From: a virus
IMG/VR virus record: IMGVR_UViG_3300020578_000135
Coordinates: 1 to 46,899 of that record
Strand: one strand, 5' to 3'
DNA length: 46,899 nt
Positions within the stretch are counted from its first letter, which is position 1. The number at the start of each line of letters is the position of its first letter. The notes beneath the pieces are model-generated. The model made no database searches. It worked only from the letters and a program-made list of their open reading frames with translations, and was not told the origin of the DNA. Both the position numbers and the translations under genes were made by a program. Positions 13,954 to 20,866 of this stretch are shown here, piece by piece.

Positions 13954-15363
13954 ATGACTATGCCAAAAGTTCCATTTGATTATCAGCATGTTAGCGAAGA
14001 TCTTGCCGAAACTACTTATTTTATAAGTTCTGTTGGACAAGTTCATAAGGATTATGTTCACATTCTAAAACAGGATCCACCAGCTACTGCGATTGGCAAT
14101 GGATTTTTTGATTCTATTCAATCTCAACCGTTTAATTATACTTATATTAGAATGCCAACAAATCTTTTCTTTCATAAAATTCGTACCGAAAACACCAATT
14201 TTATTAATGAAATGGATAATTCTGTTGATGATTTGTTAAAAGTATTTCCGATTGCTACTCGGTATATAAATTCTTCAAATCATATGGTTGTTGAACGCCC
14301 ACCTTTTAAAGCTACTATTCGTTTTACCCCGGCTCGGGCTCAAAAAGTTTTCAACACAAAAACCAATGTAGTTAAAGAAGTTTGGGTTCCTTGGCAAGTA
14401 TATATTGTAAATTTTAATTTGTATCGTAACGCATACAAAATGAAAATGTTTTTTAGAGACGCTCCTTTGTCTTCTGTAAATTCGCGCTTATATGATCCGT
14501 GGACAACAAACCTTTATGCTGATAATGTTGTATGTTTTGGGTCTGACGGTGTTATGGTTGAATCGCAAATCAACAGCATGCCTAGTGATCAAAGAACTTT
14601 GAAGAATGTTTTTGATATTTTGTGTATGTCGTATTGGATGGGTGGTTGGAATGGGGATATCCTTCCTTCTTGGAATTCCTTGCCAACATGGCTTAGAATT
14701 CCTCATGAAACTGATCCTAGAATAACTGAATCTTATTTTAAAAACGAAACTGACTTTAATATCTATAATCAAGCGCTTTCAAAAACTGTGTTTACAAAAC
14801 ACAGACACAAAGAATATAAGCAGTACGTTGAACTTTTGGATATTTGGTCTAATTATTCACTATCTGATGTTTTGCATTTGATGTCAAAGTATAAAAATAA
14901 TTACAATAATAGTGAAAAAACAAATGTTGCTACTTTGAAGAATCAATTAGCAGAATCGGCACAAGAGGACATGTATTATTGCGAATCCAGTCATCCACAT
15001 TATTCAAATAGTGGTTTATTTTTACTTGAAAGAGATCTTGCTTTATTCTTTAAGCATCATGAAGCTAATTGGCGTCCCCATGAAATTTCTGGACAAGTAG
15101 ATATTCTTACTTCTCGGGATCGTAATAATACTGATTATTATTTGGAAGAAACTTTTGAAATACTTCCCGGAATCAAACAACGTTCTTATCAATTTTTGAT
15201 TCAGGAAGAACTTCATGAGCATCTTAGTAAGATAATAGAATACGCAAATAGAAAGTATCCAATTAAATCTAAAAATCAAACAAACTATCAAACTGCCAAT
15301 TTTGCATTTGGTGGATTTGAAGATGTTATTTTTGAAGAAGACAATCCTAACGATCTCTACTAA
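13954..15363 (+). CDS. divergent E2-like (Prok-E2_D-like) protein, 469 aa
   Basis: Start at ATG 13954 (MTMPKVPF) with TTAGGA upstream. Residues 115-200 show the PRTRC-B/Prok-E2_D order: a strand (KATIRFTPARA), VPWQVYIVNF, KMKMFFRDAPL, then TNLYADNVVCFGS with Cys194 at the expected catalytic place. SYWMGGWNGDILPSW after about residue 225 parallels the Trp/Phe segment that follows the Cys in PRTRC-B. It shares this block with the next gene. Residues 240-469 are a long helical tail with no zinc knuckles. No E1 or modifier lies next to it; the cassette 5 kb upstream would supply them. Family call by eye, so uncertain. Confidence 0.5.
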   Translation: MTMPKVPFDYQHVSEDLAETTYFISSVGQVHKDYVHILKQDPPATAIGNGFFDSIQSQPFNYTYIRMPTNLFFHKIRTENTNFINEMDNSVDDLLKVFPIATRYINSSNHMVVERPPFKATIRFTPARAQKVFNTKTNVVKEVWVPWQVYIVNFNLYRNAYKMKMFFRDAPLSSVNSRLYDPWTTNLYADNVVCFGSDGVMVESQINSMPSDQRTLKNVFDILCMSYWMGGWNGDILPSWNSLPTWLRIPHETDPRITESYFKNETDFNIYNQALSKTVFTKHRHKEYKQYVELLDIWSNYSLSDVLHLMSKYKNNYNNSEKTNVATLKNQLAESAQEDMYYCESSHPHYSNSGLFLLERDLALFFKHHEANWRPHEISGQVDILTSRDRNNTDYYLEETFEILPGIKQRSYQFLIQEELHEHLSKIIEYANRKYPIKSKNQTNYQTANFAFGGFEDVIFEEDNPNDLY

Positions 15364-15383
15364 AAAGGAGGATTTGTAATACT

Positions 15384-16607
15384 ATGGATAGTGTAAGTAA
15401 ATTTACCACTTTTAGTCGTTGGTATAGTTATTTTATAGGTGTAGATGACGCTGGCGCAAAATATTACAAAGATCCTGAGAATAGAGCCAGATTGACTTCT
15501 CAAGAACCAGATATACTTAAAAAACATTCAAGAACAAGAGAATTTAAAAACGCAATTTCTTTTAGCACTGAAGTGCATCATAATGCATCTGTAATATCTA
15601 GTGCAAATACTCCAGTGTATTATTTTAGAAATAAAAAGTGTTTTGATGATTTGAATGAATTGTTCGGATTGGCAAGTTATAAAGCTAGCGGATTTTTACC
15701 TCCTGGTTTAGTAAGCTGTTCAAAGAACGTTGTTATTTTTGAAGTTCCACCTATGAAAAAGGTAGTTTCGTATGTCCCTACTGCCAGAGATAATATTAAT
15801 AGTGATATAGTAAAATTGTATTTAGTTGATAAATCGATTCCGGTTCCTTGGCAGATTTATGTAGCTATTTTTAATAATGATTATCGTTTAATTGATACCT
15901 ATATGTTTTATTCTAAAAATTCTATTATATCATTTGGTGTTGATCAAGATATTTACACTCCGGCACTTCCTAATTTTTATTCAAACGGAATGCTGTGCCG
16001 TCCTTTTTACGGCACGAATGATGACGTGAATAGATATTCTGAAGACTTGTCTGGAGTTATTTCAGCCGCTTATGATTCTGTTTGGAATAGTGGATGGAAT
16101 TCAGATTTGATTGATAGTCTTATAGATGCGATGTGGGTTGGCAAACATACGTATTACAAAGATTTCCAGAATCCTTTACGCGAAAAAGTTCCAGTTTTAT
16201 TTGATAGATATGCAAACGCTATTTCTTGTATTTCTTATGGAAGTAAAAGTAAAGCTTTTTCCATATATGCTGATGCTGTTTCCGAATTTGATTTGGATCA
16301 AATATCCAAAACTTATTTTGGAAATCCCAGCAGATATCAAACTTGGGAAAGAGATGTAGAAGCCGAAAGAGACAGACTAGTAAGTGATTATACAGAATCT
16401 TATAGTTCAGATTCTGACGACTCTGAGCTAGAAGATTATTTGGAACAGAATATGAATGTTAATAGAATGAATGCAAAAACTTTTAGAACTGTAATAAATG
16501 ATATTATTAACTTTAGTGCGAAAGAAAATTTGACTATATTAGGTTCATCTAATATGAAACACCAAGCCGCAGATCATTTTTCTAAAATTATCAATCAAAA
16601 AGCATAG
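15384..16607 (+). CDS. divergent E2-like (Prok-E2_D-like) protein, 407 aa
   Basis: AAAAGGAGG upstream; the ATG lies 21 bases after the previous stop. It is a paralogue of the gene before it: VPWQIYVAIFN (154-164), TYMFYSKNSI, then LPNFYSNGMLC with Cys205 at the position of a catalytic E2 Cys, and SVWNSGWNSDLI further on. NVVIFEVPP (115-123) also matches the first E2-like gene at 4646. The C-terminal 80 residues are acidic (SSDSDDSELEDYLEQN) then helical. If real, the phage has three E2-type proteins for one E1. A hairpin follows the stop. Confidence 0.5.
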   Translation: MDSVSKFTTFSRWYSYFIGVDDAGAKYYKDPENRARLTSQEPDILKKHSRTREFKNAISFSTEVHHNASVISSANTPVYYFRNKKCFDDLNELFGLASYKASGFLPPGLVSCSKNVVIFEVPPMKKVVSYVPTARDNINSDIVKLYLVDKSIPVPWQIYVAIFNNDYRLIDTYMFYSKNSIISFGVDQDIYTPALPNFYSNGMLCRPFYGTNDDVNRYSEDLSGVISAAYDSVWNSGWNSDLIDSLIDAMWVGKHTYYKDFQNPLREKVPVLFDRYANAISCISYGSKSKAFSIYADAVSEFDLDQISKTYFGNPSRYQTWERDVEAERDRLVSDYTESYSSDSDDSELEDYLEQNMNVNRMNAKTFRTVINDIINFSAKENLTILGSSNMKHQAADHFSKIINQKA

Positions 16608-16610
16608 TTG

Positions 16611-16632
16611 AAGACTGTTTTTTGTCTTTTTT
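16611..16632 (+). terminator. small hairpin with T run, putative terminator
   Basis: AAGAC at 16611-16615 pairs with GTCTT at 16624-16628, followed at once by a T run. It lies right after the stop of the second E2-like paralogue and before a regulator gene, where a transcription end is expected. The stem is only 5 bp. Confidence 0.4.
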
Positions 16633-16667
16633 CCAATACTATATAGACATAGATAAACTTGGAAAAA
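16628..16667. promoter_or_regulatory. 9-bp inverted repeat, putative operator of the MerR-like gene
   Basis: TTTTTCCAA and TTGGAAAAA are perfect inverted copies separated by 22 bases that contain TACTAT, a possible -10 box. The repeat ends 12 bases before the MerR-like regulator, a usual place for an autoregulatory site. No good -35 box is visible. Confidence 0.4.
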
Positions 16668-16679
16668 GGTGTTTAAAAT

Positions 16680-16985
16680 ATGTCTAAATTAAAAAATAAC
16701 CAACATCCTACTTTTTCTCGAATAGAAGTTTCATATATATTGAATGTTTCTACTTTAACCATATCTAATAGAGAAAAAAAAGGAAAGTACCCTAAACCAA
16801 AAAGAGATTTGAACAATTATAGAGTTTATACGTTAAATGATATATTCAATCTTCAACTTATAACTTATAATCATATTGATCCCAAACCAATTGTGTCAAT
16901 TTTGTTTGATAAAGGGTATAAAGATCCTAGTGTTGTTACGCAGATTATTGATGAAGTATTATCACGTAGGAGTCAAAATGACTAA
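16680..16985 (+). CDS. MerR-like winged-helix regulator, 101 aa
   Basis: Residues 11-55 fit the MerR-type DNA-binding fold: FSRIEVSYILNVSTLTISNR helix-turn-helix, then a basic wing (KKGKYPKPKRDLNNYRVY) and TLNDIFNL, as in excisionase/MerR proteins. The C-terminal 45 residues have no effector domain, so it is a short DNA-binding protein or excisionase-like factor. The inverted repeat just upstream may be its site. Its stop overlaps the next start. Confidence 0.65.
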   Translation: MSKLKNNQHPTFSRIEVSYILNVSTLTISNREKKGKYPKPKRDLNNYRVYTLNDIFNLQLITYNHIDPKPIVSILFDKGYKDPSVVTQIIDEVLSRRSQND

Positions 16986-17211
16986 CTCAAACGAAAACGG
17001 AGAGGATGTTTCCCTTGTTGAGGAAGTATCTACTTTAGTTTCAACAGATGTAGTAGCTGATTTAAAATCTGGAATATTCAATCTTTTTAATTCTCTGTAT
17101 GCGAATTATTCGTATCAATACGGTCCAGTTGATGGTATGATTATGGCAATAGAGTATTTAAAAAGTATAATAGATTTCTTTCAAAACACTTTGGAAGAGA
17201 ATATAAAATAA
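16978..17211 (+). CDS. hypothetical protein, 77 aa
   Basis: ATG at 16978 has GTAGGAG upstream and overlaps the regulator's 3' end by 8 bases. The protein is acidic at its N-terminus with an aromatic, helical C-terminus (SIIDFFQNTLEEN). No Cys, no membrane segment, no recognised family. Confidence 0.6.
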   Translation: MTNSNENGEDVSLVEEVSTLVSTDVVADLKSGIFNLFNSLYANYSYQYGPVDGMIMAIEYLKSIIDFFQNTLEENIK

Positions 17212-17247
17212 TAAAATAACAACTAAACAACTAACAGGAGACAAATA

Positions 17248-17667
17248 ATGATAGACCCAAAGAATGTAGTTTCTGTGACTGCTGGAATTGTAGCAGATCC
17301 AGAACTAGTAAATGACAGAATAGCAAAGATCAGAGTAGCCGTAGACTACGCTGGTTCAGAAAAAAACGTATCTGGAGCTTCTGGATATTTTGATGTGGTT
17401 TACTATTTGAAAGACGGAGAAACTTTCTCTTCAAAGAATGCATCGTTTGTTCACTCACAAATTACTGCAGCGAAAATGAAGAAAGGTTCTCAGATTCAAT
17501 TAGTGGGCAGACTTGTTCAGGAACGTTGGCAGCAAGATAGTCAAAATCGTTCTAGGGTTGTTATCGTTGCTGAATCAATTTCTTATGTTGGTTCTGCTGG
17601 AAAACCCGCTGAAAAACAAGAATCCTCATCTGCTAGTTCCGCTAGCAATGTACCAGATTCGTTTTAA
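17248..17667 (+). CDS. ssb: single-stranded DNA-binding protein, 139 aa
   Basis: OB-fold SSB: residues 5-112 run through strands VSVTAGIVADPEL, KIRVAVDY, FDVVYYL, then QIQLVGRLVQERWQQDSQNRS and RVVIVAESISYVG, matching the G-x-L...W...G pattern of phage/bacterial SSBs. A Ser/Ala/Gln-rich disordered tail ends in VPDSF, similar to the acidic DDDIPF tip that recruits replication and repair enzymes. ACAGGAG precedes the ATG. It coats single-stranded DNA during phage replication. Confidence 0.75.
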   Translation: MIDPKNVVSVTAGIVADPELVNDRIAKIRVAVDYAGSEKNVSGASGYFDVVYYLKDGETFSSKNASFVHSQITAAKMKKGSQIQLVGRLVQERWQQDSQNRSRVVIVAESISYVGSAGKPAEKQESSSASSASNVPDSF

Positions 17668-17671
17668 TTAA

Positions 17672-17764
17672 ATGGAACCGGTGGTTTTAGCAGCACTGCT
17701 TAGTGTTTTTGGCGCTATAGTCGTTGCTCTTATAGAAGGTTTATTTAATTACATTATTTCTTAG
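17672..17764 (+). CDS. 30-aa single-helix membrane protein
   Basis: A 31-codon frame (MEPVVLAALLSVFGAIVVAL...) sits between ssb and the next gene with no spare space, and is almost all one membrane helix. No ribosome site is obvious, but translation could be coupled to ssb, whose stop is 5 bases upstream. Function unknown. Confidence 0.4.
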   Translation: MEPVVLAALLSVFGAIVVALIEGLFNYIIS

Positions 17765-17772
17765 GAATGATT

Positions 17773-18531
17773 ATGACAGATTTTTCTGATGATGAAATAA
17801 AAGAACTTGTTTCAATGGCTTTATCTGAGGATGGAAATAAATTTAATCCTTTAAATGGTTTACATTTAGGGTATGCAGAAAGCTCATTATTAGAAACAAT
17901 GTCATCTATCTTAGAAAAATCTTTTACTAATTCTGAACTAAATCAGATTATGCAAGATTTAAGATCTGAATTAGTTTCTAAGAAATTGAATTTGACGATT
18001 AAAGACCTACATACTCAGGTCATTAATTGTCGCAAGTGTAAAGAGTTTAAACCAAGTCCAAATCTTCCTATGTGGAATGTCAAAAATCCAGACGTAGTTT
18101 TTATTGCTGATTATCCAATCTACAATAGAGACGTAGCTGAATTTTTCATTTCCACTTTAAAAAATGCGAATTTTTCTTCGGAGAAAGTTTGTTTAACCTA
18201 TTTAAATAGGTGCCCGTACCCCAAAAGAAAGTTTGAGAATCAGGAAATAATTAATTGTTCTCCTTATTTGCATTTGGAATTACAATTAATGAATCCTAAA
18301 TTAATAGTTGCTTTTGGTAGTGTTACGTCAGCTTCGTTATTAGGTTTACAGACTATTATAAAAGATTATCGTGGAAAAATTACTTGGGTAGGTTCTTGGC
18401 CAACTTTAATTACGTATTCACCAATCAGTATAGTGAAAACTAATTCTCAACTATTGGAACATTTCGTAAGTGACATGAAATTTGCTTATAATTATGTGTA
18501 TGGAAAAGAGGATAAACATGACAACCCATAG
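17773..18531 (+). CDS. Fe-S uracil-DNA-glycosylase superfamily protein, atypical, 252 aa
   Basis: Start at ATG 17773, since TAGGA is too close to the ATG at 17767. From residue 80 on the protein follows the family 4/5 uracil-DNA glycosylase plan: C86 and C89 (CRKC), C147 in TYLNRCPYPKR and C162 in IINCSPYL, the usual four Fe-S ligands, then LIVAFGSVTSASLLG. The usual first catalytic motif (GExPG) is replaced by IADYPIYNRD, so glycosylase activity is doubtful; it may bind or protect uracil-containing or modified DNA. The first 75 residues are an added helical domain. It follows ssb, consistent with DNA metabolism. Confidence 0.7.
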   Translation: MTDFSDDEIKELVSMALSEDGNKFNPLNGLHLGYAESSLLETMSSILEKSFTNSELNQIMQDLRSELVSKKLNLTIKDLHTQVINCRKCKEFKPSPNLPMWNVKNPDVVFIADYPIYNRDVAEFFISTLKNANFSSEKVCLTYLNRCPYPKRKFENQEIINCSPYLHLELQLMNPKLIVAFGSVTSASLLGLQTIIKDYRGKITWVGSWPTLITYSPISIVKTNSQLLEHFVSDMKFAYNYVYGKEDKHDNP

Positions 18532-18892
18532 TGACAATCAGATTGCAACAGATGAAGAAAATATAGAAAAATTTAAATCTGTAGTTTTAAAAGACGTTAA
18601 AAATGAATCTTCTTTAGAGGAAAAAGAATACTTAATTCAGAACGCGGCATTTTGGTTGTATATTTTGCAAATTACTAGACGCGATGTTGAATTTCAATTG
18701 AGTTCTCAAAAGTCTAAAGAAAAGATTGCTTTACAAGAACTTTTAAATGGCAGTCACACAAAAGAACAAATAATTGATTATAATAAAAGAAAAGACAAAT
18801 GGAGAATGAATGCCATAAAGTTTCTATCTGCTATAGAAAAGAAAACTTTATATGTCAAAATTTTAATTAAAAGTCAAAATGCAAACAAATAA
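18518..18892 (+). CDS. helical hypothetical protein, 124 aa
   Basis: ATG at 18518 has AAGAGGA upstream and overlaps the previous gene by 14 bases. The protein is charged and helical with no Cys or membrane segment. Its end (QNANK) overlaps the next start by 14 bases. Function unknown. Confidence 0.6.
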   Translation: MTTHSDNQIATDEENIEKFKSVVLKDVKNESSLEEKEYLIQNAAFWLYILQITRRDVEFQLSSQKSKEKIALQELLNGSHTKEQIIDYNKRKDKWRMNAIKFLSAIEKKTLYVKILIKSQNANK

Positions 18893-19424
18893 TTTTGGTT
18901 ACACTCTCAGATCTTTGTTAGATAAAGATGTTGAATGGAATGAAGAAAAATCTTATTTTTTTCATTGTTATTTTTCAACTTATAAAGATTGGATAGTTTA
19001 TAGTACAAAAATGATGGATAAAAATTTTGTTTTATATAACGCAGATAAATTCGCGTTAACAAATGGTAGAATCGTTCACCCGCAAAAAGATTCTTTTGAT
19101 TTTTGGTCTGTAGAACCAGTTAATTGTTTTCGATACAAATTAACTAAAAATTTTTATTACGAAGTAGTTAAATATCCGTATGACAAATATAATGTTGAAG
19201 GCTTAATAGTAGAAGGTGCGTATTGGTCAAACGGTTTTATTTATCACGTGAGAAACGAAGATATTGACAAGTCTTTGTATGCTGATCAAGTTTTAGAAAT
19301 AAATTTATTTATTGATCATAAATCAAAAATTAATTATGGTTATCCTGATGTGGAATTAAAATTGCATGATATAATTAACCTATACTGCCCTGGTAGCTCA
19401 GTGGATAGAGCAACGGACTTCTAA
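18879..19424 (+). CDS. hypothetical protein, 181 aa, 3' end inside tRNA-Arg
   Basis: Aromatic-rich soluble protein (many Tyr, Phe and Trp) with beta-like segments and no known motif. The frame runs 38 bases into the tRNA-Arg gene and stops at the TAA of its anticodon loop, so the last dozen residues are encoded by tRNA sequence. Either the tRNA was inserted into the 3' end of the gene, or the gene ends use the tRNA by chance. Confidence 0.6.
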   Translation: MQTNNFGYTLRSLLDKDVEWNEEKSYFFHCYFSTYKDWIVYSTKMMDKNFVLYNADKFALTNGRIVHPQKDSFDFWSVEPVNCFRYKLTKNFYYEVVKYPYDKYNVEGLIVEGAYWSNGFIYHVRNEDIDKSLYADQVLEINLFIDHKSKINYGYPDVELKLHDIINLYCPGSSVDRATDF

Positions 19425-19459
19425 TCCGCAGGTCGTAGGTTCGACTCCTACTCAGGGCG
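19387..19459 (+). tRNA. tRNA-Arg (anticodon UCU)
   Basis: Cloverleaf with acceptor GCCCTGG/TCAGGGC, D-arm GCTC...GAGC, anticodon loop CTTCTAA giving TCT, T-stem GTAGG/CCTAC and discriminator G; the top anticodon-stem pair is an A-C mismatch. CCA is not encoded. It reads AGA, rare in GC-rich hosts and frequent in these AT-rich genes. It lies 7 bases from tRNA-Thr, and the preceding CDS overlaps it. Confidence 0.9.
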
Positions 19460-19466
19460 CATATGT

Positions 19467-19538
19467 GCCCTTGTAGCTCAGTGGCAGAGCTCCCGCCTTG
19501 TAAGCGGGTGGTCGTAGGTTCAATTCCTATCAAGGGCT
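19467..19538 (+). tRNA. tRNA-Thr (anticodon UGU)
   Basis: Acceptor GCCCTTG/CAAGGGC, anticodon stem CCCGC/GCGGG with loop CTTGTAA giving TGT, T-stem GTAGG/CCTAT and discriminator T. CCA is not encoded. It reads ACA. It shares a nearly identical T-arm with the adjacent tRNA-Arg, suggesting one arose from the other or both came from the same tRNA cluster. Confidence 0.92.
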
Positions 19539-19556
19539 CATAAATGGACTGGAACT

Positions 19557-19614
19557 GATGGAAACGCACTGCGTGGTGGTAGGTAGGGTCTCCTTCATGC
19601 GGTGTGTTTCCATC
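19557..19614 (+). terminator. long hairpin after the tRNA pair
   Basis: GATGGAAACGCAC (19557-19569) pairs with 19602-19614 over 13 positions with one G-T wobble, and GCGTG/CATGC extend it inward; TTTATTTT follows. It lies 18 bases after tRNA-Thr and 19 before the next start. It probably ends the tRNA transcript or sets a 3' end; a small structured RNA is an alternative. Confidence 0.55.
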
Positions 19615-19633
19615 TTTATTTTAAGGAGATATT

Positions 19634-19954
19634 ATGCGAGTAACCTATTCAGATAATGAAACTGTTGCACTTACGTCTGTAACTGATAGCGCTTTCATTA
19701 AAAAAATGAATTATAGTTTTAAAGCGAAAATATTGATTATACAATTTAGTTCTAAATCTATATGGGCTTATGGTGATATAGACAAAAAAATGTTTGATAG
19801 TATGTTAAAATCAGATTCTGTTGGTAGTTTTTTCAATAAAAATATAAGAAACAAAAAACGCTGTGTGCAGATTTTAAAACACACAAAAGAAGGATTAGTT
19901 CAGGTAGCTTCTTCTGAAGCTTTAATGCCCGTTAGGAAATTGGAGATAAAATAA
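19634..19954 (+). CDS. KTSC-domain protein, 106 aa
   Basis: AAGGAG precedes the ATG. Residues 15-75 fit the KTSC domain pattern: a Ser-Ala-Phe-Ile start, KILIIQFSSKSIWAYGDI, then MLKSDSVGSFFNKNIR. KTSC domains are about 60-residue units found alone or fused to lysyl-tRNA synthetase and in many phages; their role is unclear, with nucleic-acid binding suggested. Its stop overlaps the next start by one base. Confidence 0.7.
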   Translation: MRVTYSDNETVALTSVTDSAFIKKMNYSFKAKILIIQFSSKSIWAYGDIDKKMFDSMLKSDSVGSFFNKNIRNKKRCVQILKHTKEGLVQVASSEALMPVRKLEIK

Positions 19955-20115
19955 TGGGTAAAAGAAAAAGAAGAAAAAAAAAGTTTTTTGTTGAAGATAA
20001 TGAGGTTTATTATGTTTATATGGCTACTAATGAGCAAATACAGGCCATTGCAGATCAAGTTTTTGGTATTAACAAAATTGAAAAAAATACAATTTCTCAA
20101 CCAGAAGGTAATTGA
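19954..20115 (+). CDS. small basic protein, 53 aa
   Basis: ATG overlaps the previous stop; GGAGA is upstream. The N-terminus is extremely basic (MGKRKRRKKKFF), then the chain becomes neutral to acidic. A nucleic-acid-binding or membrane-surface role fits the charge pattern. A possible promoter for the next gene overlaps its end. Confidence 0.5.
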   Translation: MGKRKRRKKKFFVEDNEVYYVYMATNEQIQAIADQVFGINKIEKNTISQPEGN

Positions 20116-20117
20116 GA

Positions 20118-20133
20118 TATAATATATAGTATA
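20118..20133 (+). promoter_or_regulatory. putative -10 box giving a leaderless or near-leaderless start
   Basis: TATAAT at 20118-20123 lies 9 bases before the ATG at 20133, and no ribosome site is present. A transcript starting 7-9 bases after the box would begin at or next to the ATG. Leaderless mRNAs are common in actinobacteria. A similar arrangement (TATAAT, TATAGT, ATG) occurs at 28486-28499 on the other strand. No good -35 box is seen. Confidence 0.5.
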
Positions 20134-20762
20134 TGACTACAATAGTTGCTTATCAAGGTCTTAACTTTGCCGTTGTTGGGCACGACTCAAGAATATCATC
20201 CGTAGATGACACTGGGTTTACTTCCCAAATATTAACTTTAGGAGATAACTCGGCTAAAGTAATGGTAAATGGAAAGTATTTGCTTGGGGCAGCAGGTGAC
20301 GTAAGAGCAATCAATATTTTGCATCATTCTTTTACGCCTCCTCCTCCCACCACAAATATGGTTGGTATGAAGTTAGATAAATTTTTTACTAATACTTTTA
20401 TTCCAGCTTTGAGAGAATGTTTTGAAAAGCAAGGTTATGCTGTTCCAGATACCGATGATAAAAAACATATAGCAGAGCAGGGGTCAACAATACTCGTTGT
20501 TGTGAATGGAGTAATCTATGTTGTTGACGAGGATTACTCATGGGCTTCAGATATAAATGGTTTATACGCGCTAGGTAGTGGATCAAGCTACGCGTTAGGC
20601 GCTATGCATATGAAAACTTCCGGTAGGAAAAAGAGCTTGGGTATTCATACTGCTAAAACCTTAGTTTTGAGTGCCCTATCAGTTGCATCTAAATTTGATC
20701 CTCATACAGGACCGCCTTTTAAAACTGTTGTTCAAGATTTTACTAAAAAAATTAAAAAATGA
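20133..20762 (+). CDS. proteasome beta / HslV-like Ntn-hydrolase, 209 aa
   Basis: N-terminus MTTIVAYQG places Thr2 next to the initiator Met, as in HslV and mature proteasome beta chains, where that Thr is the nucleophile. Asp18 (GHDSR), Lys42 (NSAKVMVN), GAAGD at 53-57 and YALGSGSSYALGAM at 145-158 match the conserved catalytic and structural motifs. Length suits an HslV/Anbu-type subunit. It would assemble into a barrel that cuts unfolded proteins delivered by an ATPase. There is no propeptide beyond Met1. It is about 10 kb from the ubiquitin-like cassette and AAA ATPase, so a link is inference. Phage prohead proteases are a different fold. Confidence 0.75.
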   Translation: MTTIVAYQGLNFAVVGHDSRISSVDDTGFTSQILTLGDNSAKVMVNGKYLLGAAGDVRAINILHHSFTPPPPTTNMVGMKLDKFFTNTFIPALRECFEKQGYAVPDTDDKKHIAEQGSTILVVVNGVIYVVDEDYSWASDINGLYALGSGSSYALGAMHMKTSGRKKSLGIHTAKTLVLSALSVASKFDPHTGPPFKTVVQDFTKKIKK

Positions 20763-20866
20763 TAGTTCAAGCAGTATTGGCTTTTATCATTTTAAGCATA
20801 AGTGCATTTATGTTGTATATTATTTTAGATAACGCAGAAAAAACGAGAAAAGATGATCAAAAATAG
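20759..20866 (+). CDS. 35-aa single-pass membrane protein
   Basis: ATG overlaps the stop of the proteasome-like gene (ATGA) and the frame ends with TAG at 20864-20866. The first 24 residues are one hydrophobic helix (VLAFIILSISAFMLYIIL), the rest is charged (NAEKTRKDDQK). Coupling suggests it works with, or merely follows, the hydrolase. Confidence 0.5.
   Translation: MIVQAVLAFIILSISAFMLYIILDNAEKTRKDDQK

Noticed and set aside
19375-19569. Minus-strand open frame of 64 codons over the tRNA pair
   Set aside because: It is the antisense of tRNA-Arg and tRNA-Thr, giving the well-known spurious RSRTYDLRIRSPLLYPLSY-type peptide.
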